64,000 nt of DNA, taken from the NCBI RefSeq assembly GCF_002165375.2, contig NZ_CP032134.1, positions 2,852,001 to 2,916,000 on the forward strand. The letters are read 5' to 3'. This document shows, piece after piece, positions 8,555-17,900 of the stretch. The position numbers and the translations under genes are program-made. Under the pieces are notes generated by a model that saw only the letters and a program-made list of their open reading frames with translations, was not told the origin of the DNA and made no database searches. Each line of letters begins with the position of its first letter. Position 1 is the stretch's first letter. The stretch comes from Acinetobacter chinensis (lineage in GTDB: Bacteria > Pseudomonadota > Gammaproteobacteria > Pseudomonadales > Moraxellaceae).

Positions 8555-10245
8555 GTTTGATCCCCAAATAAGTCACCCGTTACCTGAACTTGTTCTTGCG
8601 TATTTTTAACTTTCTTCACTTTTGGCTTTTCTTCAATATCAGGTTCTGATATCGGCAGATTTTGAACATTCAAACTGTAATCATCATGTCCCCATTCACA
8701 TGCCTTAATGATACTGTTTGGAATTTTCTTTAACGTTAGATTGGTAAAACGATCGATATTTTTAGAACGCCAAGCACTCGCAATAATCAGCAAAGTACGT
8801 CCTTCACCGACTTCTTCAGAAATTGCTTGTAACTGTTGATCTGTCAATGTCTGTGTCGTGACATAAATAAAATCAGTTTCACTGCCTTTACCGTGATTCC
8901 AGTACTCAGTTTCTGATGGCGTATAGGTATAGCCTTCTAGCTTACACATTGCTTCAACTAGCATTTCCTGATTGTATTCAGGATTAATAACCCAGTTATC
9001 CCATTGATCTTTTTTCATCAAACTTGGTGCGAGTTTGTAATAACGGAAACCACCGCCACCTTGCCAGCTAGTAGATTCAGTAACACCGCCTTTGTCTTCA
9101 CCATCAATCACTTTTTGCAGACGAGGAATAACATGAGTATGACAATGCTCGCCAAGTTCAACCATAATCCAGCGACGACCCATTTTATGAGCAACTGCAC
9201 CAGTCGTGCCTGAACCAGCAAATGAATCTAGAACCAAATCACCTTCATTTGAAGAAATATGGATAATTCGTTCCAATAAACGTTCAGGTTTTGGCGTGGA
9301 AAAAACATCCGTTCCATTAAAAAATTTTGCCTCATTTTTAGCTTCATGATTATTCCCCACCTCTTCATTCAACCAAACAGTTGAAGGTGGACGTGTTGGA
9401 CTTTCCTCAGCAAATTGCTTTACAAAGACCTCCCAACCTCTCGAAGTTTTTGAAAACTCCACCAATCCATTAGCTAAATTCTTTTGAAAAGTATCTTTAG
9501 ACCATCTCCAGTTACCTTCACTATTATCAGAAGGCCTAATCGGATATATATCTGTATTATCAGGAGACTTTATCGCATACCATAAGTTAGGACGATCTTC
9601 ACGTCTCGAATTTGAACCTTCTTTCCTTAAAGATCTTTTTCGGTAGTACTTTCCAGTTTTTTCATCAAAACTATTAAATTGCTTTAAATTTTGTTCAACA
9701 TGTAGTTTATTTGGCTCAAACTTTTCAGATTTTCTATAAATTATCAAATGGTCATGATCAACACTGAATAACTTTGCATCCATTCTTTGACTATATACTT
9801 TTTGCCAAATAGAATTTGCTACAAAGTTTGCTCGACCAAATATTTCGTCTAACAACACCTTCAAGTAATGTGCTTCATTATCATCAATTGTTATCCATAA
9901 ACTGCCATCCTCAGATAATAAGTTTCGGATAATTTCTAAGCGATCACGCATCAACCCTAACCAAATGGAATGCTCTAAACCATCATCATAATGAGTAAAT
10001 GCACTGCCTGTATTGTATGGTGGATCGATAAAAATACATTTTACTTTACCTGCATATTCACGTTCTAACGCTTTAAGAGCAAGTAAGTTATCACCAAATA
10101 TGAGTTTATTATCAAAGATATCATTTTCAGAAACTTTGTTTTGTGCATGGTATGATTTTAAAGGATCTTCAAGTAAAATTCGTGGCTCTAGGCGTGGTCG
10201 CTTGTCTTTTCCAATCCAAGTTAGTTCAAGTTTTGTTTTAGACAT
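8551..10245 (-). CDS. mod: Type III DNA methyltransferase, Mod subunit
   Basis: Site-specific adenine-N6 methyltransferase of 564 aa with beta-class motif order. The catalytic DPPY is at 74-77, followed by a long target-recognition region (about 150-310) and then the SAM-binding FAGSGTTG at 342-349. It modifies the host recognition site and recruits Res. The ATG immediately follows the stop of the AIPR gene (TAAATG), and the TGA overlaps the Res start (ATGA). The recognition sequence cannot be predicted from the protein here. No phase-variable simple repeat was seen in the gene. Confidence 0.93.
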   Translation of the reverse strand: MSKTKLELTWIGKDKRPRLEPRILLEDPLKSYHAQNKVSENDIFDNKLIFGDNLLALKALEREYAGKVKCIFIDPPYNTGSAFTHYDDGLEHSIWLGLMRDRLEIIRNLLSEDGSLWITIDDNEAHYLKVLLDEIFGRANFVANSIWQKVYSQRMDAKLFSVDHDHLIIYRKSEKFEPNKLHVEQNLKQFNSFDEKTGKYYRKRSLRKEGSNSRREDRPNLWYAIKSPDNTDIYPIRPSDNSEGNWRWSKDTFQKNLANGLVEFSKTSRGWEVFVKQFAEESPTRPPSTVWLNEEVGNNHEAKNEAKFFNGTDVFSTPKPERLLERIIHISSNEGDLVLDSFAGSGTTGAVAHKMGRRWIMVELGEHCHTHVIPRLQKVIDGEDKGGVTESTSWQGGGGFRYYKLAPSLMKKDQWDNWVINPEYNQEMLVEAMCKLEGYTYTPSETEYWNHGKGSETDFIYVTTQTLTDQQLQAISEEVGEGRTLLIIASAWRSKNIDRFTNLTLKKIPNSIIKACEWGHDDYSLNVQNLPISEPDIEEKPKVKKVKNTQEQVQVTGDLFGDQT

Positions 10246-12018
10246 TTACACACCTTCTGAAGCAATTTGAGGCGCTGCTAATGCAGCCATCATTGAACCC
10301 TTAATTCTACGGCAATCACTGATATTAGTAAAAATACTCGATGCCTGTTTGTTCCAAGTTTCCGCATTAACCACCTGGATTAACTTTTCTGATATTGAAT
10401 CAATTTGTTGAGAAATGATGGTCCGTTCATCAGTGGGTAAGTAGGGTGTAGCTAAATTAAGCTGAGATTTAATTTTAATGTACACAAGATGCAAAATCAT
10501 GAAAGCACCTTCTTCTAAGATGGATCTAGAAGATAGTGCTTGGTTAGCAACAAAGTCAGGTTCAGTTAAAGCCCTATCTTTTACAGTTTTCAAAGTAATT
10601 CGTCCGACTTGACCCAACTTCCACAACTCACTTGAGTTCAAGCTATCATGGAATAAGTCATCATAAGCATTTTTTAATGGGTCATCTTCTCGTTTACGCT
10701 TCTTGGATAACGGACTTTTCAATAACTTATCAACGCTACTGTTTGCGGCAACGATAAAGTTCGGGGAATTTCTACCTGAATAAGAACACGCCAAATAACG
10801 AGCTACTTCCTTTAACGTTAAAAGTGTATCTGTTAATGCTACATTCCCTGAAGAGCTCTTAATGATATAATTCAGGTTTGAAATCTTTAAAATTTCTGAC
10901 CATCTTTGTTGTCTTTCATCCAATGATGAAAAGTCCTTTAAATCCACATTGTTCTGTAAATTACGATACTCTGTAATTTTTTGCGAAACAGATGAATTTA
11001 AATCGTCTAATTTAATAAATGTAGCTAAGACTTTTATGTTCTTATCTTGATAGAAAGACTCTTGCTTTGACGCTATTGTACCAACAGTTTGAGCACCATT
11101 AATTACAGAAAGCCCTTTAACATCAAATTTTCCTTCTGTCTTATTTCTACTAATTGGGGGTTTTTCTCTAATGTCAGTACATAAAAAAGTTATACCATTA
11201 TTAAAGTAAAAGAAATTATTTATATCATTTGCTAGCGTATGCTCAATTTCTTTATTTACTTTCGTTGATCCTTTATACACACGAATGTTTCGATCAACTA
11301 ATTGCTCTCCATATCTACGGCCTAATGCACATAAATCTTTTGCATCCATAACTCCATAATAGGCAATATAGGGTTGTGTCTTTTTCCCAAAATTTTCTAA
11401 CACAATATTTGGTTCATTAATTTCAGTTTGATTTCGCTGCTGCAAAAATAAATTGATCATTTTTTGCAGTCCAAAATCATGGAATTTTATATACTCAGGT
11501 CGACTATCATCATTGTAATCTTTTTCAATATCTGCAAATTGTCTCGTTCTATCCTCGTGTAACACGTTCCCTGTATGTACAAGCACGCCTTTAACTTGCA
11601 CATTTGGTTGATCTAAAGCATGTTCAATTTGGCCTCTTAACTGAGGTGGAATTGTAGCAAAACGCTCAAATTTCATACCAATTAAGTCAATCACGCCATT
11701 TTTTGTAAATTTAGTGACGTCGCCTAAATCTGGTTCTTGATTACCATTTTTTATATATTTCGATTGTAACAACCAAATTATGTTATCTGAATCGACATAT
11801 ATTGCATCAATACCATTATCTTCACGACCATCTACTATGCTTGCGACTGCTTGATTAATATCAACATCAGCATATGCATGTAAAAAATATGCACATAATG
11901 CTTTAGTAAAAAAATTACTTTTTATAGCGTCTGCGGAAGAACCTTCACCAACAATTACACCTTGAAACTTTAACTCTAACTCATTACATAACAATTCAAG
12001 TTCATGTGGCTGGCTCAT
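10246..12018 (-). CDS. AIPR family protein with Mrr-like D...QxK motif
   Basis: Protein of 590 aa of the abortive-infection phage resistance (AIPR) family, recognised by FYFNNGITFLC and GLSVINGAQTVGTI in the middle. The N-terminal part has GIDAIYV followed by IWLLQSKY. D71, Q85 and K87 match the D...QxK active-site pattern of Mrr-type PD-(D/E)xK nucleases, so a nuclease role is plausible but inferred. It starts directly at the stop of the SNF2 gene and ends directly at the start of mod, both as TAAATG. This coupling implies a fixed stoichiometry with the helicase and the type III enzyme. Confidence 0.85.
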   Translation of the reverse strand: MSQPHELELLCNELELKFQGVIVGEGSSADAIKSNFFTKALCAYFLHAYADVDINQAVASIVDGREDNGIDAIYVDSDNIIWLLQSKYIKNGNQEPDLGDVTKFTKNGVIDLIGMKFERFATIPPQLRGQIEHALDQPNVQVKGVLVHTGNVLHEDRTRQFADIEKDYNDDSRPEYIKFHDFGLQKMINLFLQQRNQTEINEPNIVLENFGKKTQPYIAYYGVMDAKDLCALGRRYGEQLVDRNIRVYKGSTKVNKEIEHTLANDINNFFYFNNGITFLCTDIREKPPISRNKTEGKFDVKGLSVINGAQTVGTIASKQESFYQDKNIKVLATFIKLDDLNSSVSQKITEYRNLQNNVDLKDFSSLDERQQRWSEILKISNLNYIIKSSSGNVALTDTLLTLKEVARYLACSYSGRNSPNFIVAANSSVDKLLKSPLSKKRKREDDPLKNAYDDLFHDSLNSSELWKLGQVGRITLKTVKDRALTEPDFVANQALSSRSILEEGAFMILHLVYIKIKSQLNLATPYLPTDERTIISQQIDSISEKLIQVVNAETWNKQASSIFTNISDCRRIKGSMMAALAAPQIASEGV

Positions 12019-14877
12019 TTAAATAATTTCCCATTCAATTTCAAATAACTTCTTCACTTGAACTTGCTGTTCAAGTTGTCCCTCTAAATGACCAATCAAC
12101 TCATTACGCTGCATGTCAATTTCATCTTGTCGATCAAATAACTCACGTCGTAGCTTCGTACGCTTCATTTCTAATTCACGCTGAGTTTTTTGCCAATTCA
12201 ACTTATCTTGTAATGAAGCTGCAATTGTCGCTGACTTTCTTGCTTCTTTAATTGCCTTATCAATTTCCTTAATCTCAACCTCAAGGCCATTTTTTAAATC
12301 ATCTGCCCAGCCATCAAGTTTGATAATTTCCTGATCAAAAAATCCAAGGTTTCGAACATTTACTTCCTCAAGAATTCTATTCTTACGATTTTCTTGCTCT
12401 AAACATATCTTCTCAGGCAACACTATTTGAGCAATATCAGCTTGAGATTTTATTGGTAATTTTAAGAGTTTCTCAGGATCATCATCCGCCAAAATTTCAC
12501 CTAATTTGGTCATCGCACTCAAAACAAGATATTGCTCAAGACGACCTAGACTGGAAACTTCTAATAACTCAGCAATTAAAAAACCTGAATTATCAATGAA
12601 CGGCTTTAAACTGGATACCTGTAAGCCATATGCATCATAATCAAATACCAATTTTTCAGGCTTTAGCATTTGTGCCTTAAATCGATCTAATAAAGATTGA
12701 ACAAAAGGATGATTTAAACGTATGACATGTTCATGTGTATTTGTTTTGGCTAAATCATAACGACCTATCTTGAATGCAGTTCCATCAATTGTGATTTCGT
12801 CATGTAACTGGAAGCCATTTTCATCAAATACAACATTTGCCGCATGACTACTAAATTCATCATTGAGCAATGCCAATAAATATTGTTCATAGGTCTGTCT
12901 AATCTGAATAGCATCAGACTTAATACGATAAAGAACATTTTCATCAAAATGATTCATCAGCAAATTACGAGTATTCAGCATTGCTTCATTAATTTCGGCT
13001 GAAAGCTCATTCTGTAAATTTTCAAAGCTTTGTGCTATTTCTTCAGGATTACGACACGCCTGATAAATTTCTGCAATTCTTTTTTCAAAGTCCACACCTG
13101 AACCTATCGTGCCTAGAATTTCATCACTCGCACCAAATACCCCATCAAAAAGCTGGAACTTTTCAGAGAGTAAATCATAAACACGAGAATCGGCTTCATT
13201 ACTACGATCAACAAAATTTACAACTACAACATCATGCTTTTGACCATAACGATGACAACGTCCAATACGTTGCTCAATGCGCTGCGGATTCCAAGGCAAA
13301 TCATAGTTAATAATCAGAGAACAAAATTGCAAGTTAATCCCTTCCGCACCAGCTTCCGTCGCAATCATGACAGAACCTTGCTCTTTAAAGTAATCAACTA
13401 TTGCTGCACGTGTATCTGCTGACTTCGCACCTGTAACACGATCCGTCCCTTTATATCGCTCAATCCATTCCTTATAGATCTTCTTCGCTTTATCATCATT
13501 ATTAGTGCCATTAAATAAAACTAAACCATCAAAATAAGATGTGCCTCTCAGCAATTCAGTGAGATATTCTTGAGTCCGTTTCGACTCAGTAAAAATAATG
13601 GCTTTTTTTTCTGCACCTAACTCTTGCAAAGCCTCAAAAGCAGTTTCTAATGCTGTAAGTAAAGCTTGCCCTTTGGACTGCTGTTTAATGTTTATAGCTA
13701 AAGATTGAAATTCTTTAAGCTCAGCAATTTCCAACTCAATGGCTTGCTTTTCTTGCGCTGATAAAATTTCATCTTCTTCAAGAAGCTCTTCATAGTCATC
13801 TCCAGACTCTGTTAAAGCTTCGTAGTCATCATCTAACTCATCCAAAATATTAGAATCTTGATCAAGCAATTTCTTTTCTAGACGAGTAGTCATTGTGGCT
13901 AAAGCACCAGCAATCGCCTGAGTTGATGAAGCCAGTAACTTCCACAACACAAGAGAAATCAACTGTCTTTGTCCAACTGGTAATGCTTGCAAATTAGGGC
14001 GACGTAAATAGTCAGCAACTAAATCTCTTAATTGTTGTTCTTCTTTAGATGGCGTAAAGTCCTGAACAATTGCACGTCGTGCTGTATACGAAACAAAAGG
14101 CTGTACCTGTTGTCTTAAAGTTCGCTTACATACCGTAGCTAATCTTGCTTGAAGCTGAGGAAGTGTTACTTCCTTCTCACCTGTAATAAATTGACTTTTA
14201 AAACTTTCTAAATCCCCAAAGACTCGTTCATCTAAAATACTCACCAAGCCATAGAGTTCTAATAAAGAATTTTGTAATGGGGTTGCAGTTAGTAGTACTT
14301 TGTTGTGAACATGCTTTAGAGATTGCTTGATCACATTTGCTGTTATATTTTGTTTTTTATAAACATTTCTTAGGCGATGTGCTTCATCTATTACAACCAA
14401 ATCCCACGCAATATTTTTAATATCATTTGCTTTAGATTTCACAAACTGATACGAGCAAATAATAATGTCTTCTTGAATAAAAGGATTTGTATAACCTTCT
14501 TTTTTTAGTTGATTATAAATTTTTGCTTCAAAAATAACAGATTTCAAACCAAATTTATCATACAGTTCCTGATACCACTGCTTTCTTAGATTAGCTGGAG
14601 TAATGATTAAAATACGTTTTTTTCTCTCCGCCCAAGTCTGAGCAATTACCAAACCAGCTTCAATGGTTTTACCCAAACCAACTTCATCAGCCAGTAGAAC
14701 ACCTTGAGATAGTGGATTTTTGAATGCAAATAAAGCCGCATCCACTTGATGTGGATTCAAATCAACTTGTGAATCAATCAGTGTTGAGGCAAGTGAATCA
14801 ATAGAGTTATCAACAGATTTTTTAGTCAGCAACCATGATAAATATTGTTTTTGTTGATTAGAAAGCATGACTGACAT
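12019..14877 (-). CDS. SNF2/RapA-type helicase of a defence operon
   Basis: SF2 SNF2-like ATPase of 952 aa. Motifs visible: Walker A DEVGLGKTIEAG (64-75), DEAH 164-167, LTATPLQNS from 196, and motif VI QRIEQRIGRCHRYGQ at 532-546. An acidic insert (about 340-376) lies between the two RecA lobes. The C-terminal 350 residues are coiled-coil rich, especially the last 100 (repeated E/K/R heptads). It would translocate on duplex DNA without strand separation. It is the first gene of a four-gene operon with AIPR, mod and res. It resembles the DISARM DrmD class of SNF2 proteins, but no drmA, drmB or drmC is nearby. Confidence 0.92.
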   Translation of the reverse strand: MSVMLSNQQKQYLSWLLTKKSVDNSIDSLASTLIDSQVDLNPHQVDAALFAFKNPLSQGVLLADEVGLGKTIEAGLVIAQTWAERKKRILIITPANLRKQWYQELYDKFGLKSVIFEAKIYNQLKKEGYTNPFIQEDIIICSYQFVKSKANDIKNIAWDLVVIDEAHRLRNVYKKQNITANVIKQSLKHVHNKVLLTATPLQNSLLELYGLVSILDERVFGDLESFKSQFITGEKEVTLPQLQARLATVCKRTLRQQVQPFVSYTARRAIVQDFTPSKEEQQLRDLVADYLRRPNLQALPVGQRQLISLVLWKLLASSTQAIAGALATMTTRLEKKLLDQDSNILDELDDDYEALTESGDDYEELLEEDEILSAQEKQAIELEIAELKEFQSLAINIKQQSKGQALLTALETAFEALQELGAEKKAIIFTESKRTQEYLTELLRGTSYFDGLVLFNGTNNDDKAKKIYKEWIERYKGTDRVTGAKSADTRAAIVDYFKEQGSVMIATEAGAEGINLQFCSLIINYDLPWNPQRIEQRIGRCHRYGQKHDVVVVNFVDRSNEADSRVYDLLSEKFQLFDGVFGASDEILGTIGSGVDFEKRIAEIYQACRNPEEIAQSFENLQNELSAEINEAMLNTRNLLMNHFDENVLYRIKSDAIQIRQTYEQYLLALLNDEFSSHAANVVFDENGFQLHDEITIDGTAFKIGRYDLAKTNTHEHVIRLNHPFVQSLLDRFKAQMLKPEKLVFDYDAYGLQVSSLKPFIDNSGFLIAELLEVSSLGRLEQYLVLSAMTKLGEILADDDPEKLLKLPIKSQADIAQIVLPEKICLEQENRKNRILEEVNVRNLGFFDQEIIKLDGWADDLKNGLEVEIKEIDKAIKEARKSATIAASLQDKLNWQKTQRELEMKRTKLRRELFDRQDEIDMQRNELIGHLEGQLEQQVQVKKLFEIEWEII

Positions 14878-14898
14878 AACTCAATGTTTTATAAATAA

Positions 14899-14918
14899 GA
14901 TATGATAAATATCATATC
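14899..14918. promoter_or_regulatory. 20-bp palindrome upstream of the SNF2-AIPR-Mod-Res operon
   Basis: The palindrome GATATGATA-AA-TATCATATC has 9-bp arms and a 2-bp centre and ends 21 bp before the SNF2 start codon. Its position and symmetry fit an operator for a dimeric repressor. No regulator gene is in the operon itself. The nearest candidate in the island is the AlpA-type protein at 16643-16873. Confidence 0.5.
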
Positions 14919-14984
14919 ATTATTAAAAACAACTTTTGCGTTTTATACTTATCCCATCAAGCTACTTATTCGATCTTTTATAAA

Positions 14985-15992
14985 TTAACCATCCCACATT
15001 AAATAATTATTTTCTTTCCCCTGCGCATAAGCCCACTCCGCCACTTTATGCGACCGCTCTTTATCTGTCAGAAAGCCAAGTACAGAAATCCGATCTACAA
15101 TGATAATATCTTGTTCATCATTTCGCTCTCGCCACTTATACAAGAATTCATCTGAGGCAAGTAAGTTGCTTTTCTTAGAATTACAGCCTGAATCCGCAAG
15201 CACAAAGTTATGCCCTGTGTCTGATGGATACATCGACCACGGAATAAAATGATCGACTGCATAATTTCCTTTTCGCATCGGTTTATTGCAGTAGAAACAC
15301 TTATAATCCTGTAACTCTACCAAAACATTTGCCACTACATTGAGTTGATTACGGCTCGGCTCAAACATGAATTTTTCAAGGTTCGGGAGCTTATTTAAGA
15401 TAGGTGCATTGCTACTGTTCTTTCGAATGTAATCAATCCAGCGCTTTTGACATAGCTCTTCAATAACCTCACTAAACTGCCGTAAGCAAAACATGACTTT
15501 TGGCAATAACGTCAGCTGCTGTTTGGCTTGTGCTAACTGATAGAGAAACTCAAAATTTTGACCATTAATGTTTTGTAGATAACTTACAGGCATATCTTTA
15601 ACGGTGCGAGCCACATCTTTGACCAGCTTAGACCAAATAATGACATCTCGTCTTAATAATCCAAGCGATGAGTAAATCTGCCTTAGTTCAATTACTCTAT
15701 TAACGATTGCTGCTTGCTTACCATTATTCTGATTTAAGATCAGTTGGCCTGTATCATTGAAGTTATATGGCATAGCCTGCTTCCAATAGAGTTCAATAAA
15801 CTTTTCAGCTATGTCACTGTACTCAAGTGCCAATTCATCACCACAATCTTCACCTTTTTCAATGGCTAATCGACTCAGACTAATGAGCAAAGCAAACTTA
15901 TAGGTGCTGCTAAAGCTACCTGACTGCAAAATCAGTTGGATATTTTTCAGGAATTTAAGTTGCTCTTGGGCTGTTGGAATGCAATTAATCAT
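14985..15992 (-). CDS. HNH endonuclease domain protein paired with methyltransferase
   Basis: Protein of 335 aa with a C-terminal HNH nuclease. The zinc-binding CFYC pair is at 232-235, VDHFIPW carries D247-H248, HNF has H261-N262, and a GCNSKKSN segment completes the metal site. The N-terminal 200 residues are helical and unassigned. The ATG at 15990-15992 overlaps the stop of the upstream methyltransferase by 8 bp and has a GGGAG ribosome-binding site. An upstream in-frame start (16082) would overlap the methyltransferase by 98 bp and is less likely. The pairing suggests a modification/cleavage or defence module, but partner function is inferred. Confidence 0.8.
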   Translation of the reverse strand: MINCIPTAQEQLKFLKNIQLILQSGSFSSTYKFALLISLSRLAIEKGEDCGDELALEYSDIAEKFIELYWKQAMPYNFNDTGQLILNQNNGKQAAIVNRVIELRQIYSSLGLLRRDVIIWSKLVKDVARTVKDMPVSYLQNINGQNFEFLYQLAQAKQQLTLLPKVMFCLRQFSEVIEELCQKRWIDYIRKNSSNAPILNKLPNLEKFMFEPSRNQLNVVANVLVELQDYKCFYCNKPMRKGNYAVDHFIPWSMYPSDTGHNFVLADSGCNSKKSNLLASDEFLYKWRERNDEQDIIIVDRISVLGFLTDKERSHKVAEWAYAQGKENNYLMWDG

Positions 15993-16569
15993 TTTTCTCC
16001 CACAAAATATTGAGCCACTGCTCTTCTCGGTCAGGTCTGTTATCCACTGTAATCCACTGTTGAACCAGACTGACCTGATCAAACTGTGCTAAAAGTTCTT
16101 GTGCTTGCTGTTCATTTAAATCTGTAAACTCTCGACCATCTTTTTCTCGATCTGAGTCTCCATATTTAAACGACATGTAAATCACACCATTGGGCTTTAA
16201 TGCTTGAAGCATTTTTTCAAGGGCTTCAGCTAATCTACTACGTTCACAATGAAGTAGGGATGCGCATGCCCAAACCCCATCGTAAACAGCGACTTCATCA
16301 ACCTCATAGAAACTCTGATGCTTCACTTGAATGCCTGTCAATTCAGTTGCCTTTTTAACAAGCTGTTCTGAGTAATCAATTGCATCAACCCGATACCCTT
16401 TTTTCTTAAAAACCAAAATATCACGCCCTGACCCACAGCCGACATCCAGGATATGGGCATTTATAGGCAACAAATTTAGAAAAGGCTGATAGAGGCTTTC
16501 CATATCCACATAAAGAGTCAAGTTCGTAAATTCTTCTGCATGGTAATTGTAGTAATCTATTGTTTTCAT
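15985..16569 (-). CDS. Class I SAM-dependent methyltransferase
   Basis: Small Rossmann-fold methyltransferase of 194 aa. SAM motif I is ILDVGCGSGRD (about 40-50), followed by the acidic strand end in VDAIDYS. It looks like a small-molecule or tellurite/thiopurine-type methyltransferase rather than a DNA methylase, because no NPPY or DPPY motif is seen. It overlaps the HNH gene by 8 bp, so the two are co-translated. What it methylates is unknown. Confidence 0.85.
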   Translation of the reverse strand: MKTIDYYNYHAEEFTNLTLYVDMESLYQPFLNLLPINAHILDVGCGSGRDILVFKKKGYRVDAIDYSEQLVKKATELTGIQVKHQSFYEVDEVAVYDGVWACASLLHCERSRLAEALEKMLQALKPNGVIYMSFKYGDSDREKDGREFTDLNEQQAQELLAQFDQVSLVQQWITVDNRPDREEQWLNILWEKND

Positions 16570-16612
16570 TCAGAACACTTAGGCTAAAAGACATACATAG
16601 TCTATAAGAAAA

Positions 16613-16645
16613 CAAAAAAATAAGGGAGCCGTAGCTCCCACCTTA
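16613..16645 (-). terminator. Terminator of the AlpA-type gene
   Basis: GGGAGC-CGTA-GCTCCC (16624-16639), followed on the minus strand by TTATTTTTTTG, forms a strong intrinsic terminator. It starts at the stop codon of the AlpA-type gene and insulates the methyltransferase/HNH genes. Confidence 0.75.
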
Positions 16646-16873
16646 TTCACGGCTCGCTAACTTATTTTCAATCCACTGATGAATTTCATAAGCTGACCAG
16701 CCAATACGGTTTTGTGTGATTTTTACTTTCTTCGGAAAAGTTGGATCATAGTAAGGCGAGTATTCATCCATCATTTCATAAATTGTTGATCTACCTACAC
16801 CTACAAATTTGATCACTTCTTTAATATTGATAATCTGATTCATCTGAAAAGTCTGACCTGTGAACGCATTCAT
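16643..16873 (-). CDS. AlpA-type helix-turn-helix regulator
   Basis: Excisionase-fold DNA-binding protein of 76 aa. It shows the pattern of AlpA/CP4-57 regulators: IKEVIKFVGVGRSTIYEMM (HTH) followed by FPKKVKITQNRIGWSAYEIHQWIENK. Such proteins activate integrase or excision genes of P4-like elements. AGGAG lies 9 bases before the ATG. It stands at the head of the island backbone and may also control the neighbouring cargo. Confidence 0.88.
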   Translation of the reverse strand: MNAFTGQTFQMNQIINIKEVIKFVGVGRSTIYEMMDEYSPYYDPTFPKKVKITQNRIGWSAYEIHQWIENKLASRE

Positions 16874-16946
16874 GATGTTTACTCCTGATCACTGATGCGA
16901 GCGGGTATTCGCTCAAATGATCGGCCTCCTGTGTAAAGTTTCACTT

Positions 16947-17843
16947 TCAGGAGTTCACAGCATGAACTGATTTCTGCAATCCCTGCTGAAGATCCCGTAC
17001 TTGGCTTAATCCCTTATCCTGCTTCTGATCCCACTGTTCTTCACCAGAATAAAACTCTTCAACCGCTTCCACACCATCTTCACTGTTCATTTCAAACCTC
17101 ACATTGTCATAGCCATGCCTCGCTGTGCGATCCAGTGCCTCCTGATTAAAACCACTTTGCTTACCCTGCTGATCAATATCCTTCGCCATCTGAATGGCCT
17201 GCTGCAGGTCTGTCCCATCTCTGAGCGTCAGATCCACGTAATACACAGGCGTTCGATAGCTTTGTGTGGTGGACTTACCCCGAAGTGTCAGTTGCAGTGG
17301 AAGGCATGACAACAGACCATTCGATGCAGCATGGTAATAACTCAACCGTGCTGCCAACGTCCGAATACTGTTAAAACCCGTGGTTCTAAAAATAAATGTC
17401 CCAAGTTCATCAGATTCGTCCAGATTGACATAAAGACGTCCATAAAGCTTACAGAGTCCACTCTGTCCCAGTGGACATAAGTCAGGAGACGGACATGGAT
17501 GCTGCTCTACGCCCTGACTGGTCAGCCGCTGGCAGATTTCTCCATTGCCGACACATATGAGACGTCCTGTCTGATGGTCAAATAAGGTATATTCCGCTCT
17601 CAGGTTGAGATCAGGATCATTGAAAATCATCCGTACCGGAATACTTCTTAGCTTTTGGTTCTGTACTTTGGCACGCAGCTGCTCATCTAAAGGATGTTTC
17701 ACCCATCCATCTTTATTCTGAATCTGACTGGTGATGGTGAACTGATCATCCTTTTCAGGGATACGTTTGCCGTTCTTTTCAACCATCCTGCCTATACTGA
17801 TTCGTCCCAGTACAGGTGGTGTAATTGCTAAACCTTTGATCAT
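16947..17843 (-). CDS. Recombination directionality factor-like protein
   Basis: Protein of 298 aa resembling the gp3-type recombination directionality factor-like family, often annotated as hydrolase or metal-binding protein. Four cysteines (C106, C119, C125, C133 counted from the upstream ATG at 17849) could form a zinc site (PCPSPDLCPLGQSGLC). The second ATG at 17843 is preferred because GAGG is then 8 bases away. Such genes are typical of integrative elements together with YqaJ and DUF932 genes, as found here. Any role in excision is inferred from family and context. Confidence 0.65.
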   Translation of the reverse strand: MIKGLAITPPVLGRISIGRMVEKNGKRIPEKDDQFTITSQIQNKDGWVKHPLDEQLRAKVQNQKLRSIPVRMIFNDPDLNLRAEYTLFDHQTGRLICVGNGEICQRLTSQGVEQHPCPSPDLCPLGQSGLCKLYGRLYVNLDESDELGTFIFRTTGFNSIRTLAARLSYYHAASNGLLSCLPLQLTLRGKSTTQSYRTPVYYVDLTLRDGTDLQQAIQMAKDIDQQGKQSGFNQEALDRTARHGYDNVRFEMNSEDGVEAVEEFYSGEEQWDQKQDKGLSQVRDLQQGLQKSVHAVNS

Positions 17844-17900
17844 GATCATTACCTCTTCTGTTTAAATATTCTGATTTGCCTGATCAGAATGAAATCTGCA

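Noticed and set aside
13800..13860. Acidic stretch in the SNF2 gene as a simple-sequence phase-variation tract
   Set aside because: The codons are mixed and there is no exact tandem repeat unit.
5753..14877. DISARM or BREX system
   Set aside because: An SNF2 helicase and a DNA methylase are present, but there is no drmA/drmB/drmC (DUF1998, phospholipase D), no pglZ and no brxC-type ATPase; mod and res are clearly type III.
15985..16082. Longer HNH protein starting at 16082
   Set aside because: It would overlap the methyltransferase by 98 bp; the ATG at 15992 has a good ribosome-binding site and only an 8-bp overlap.
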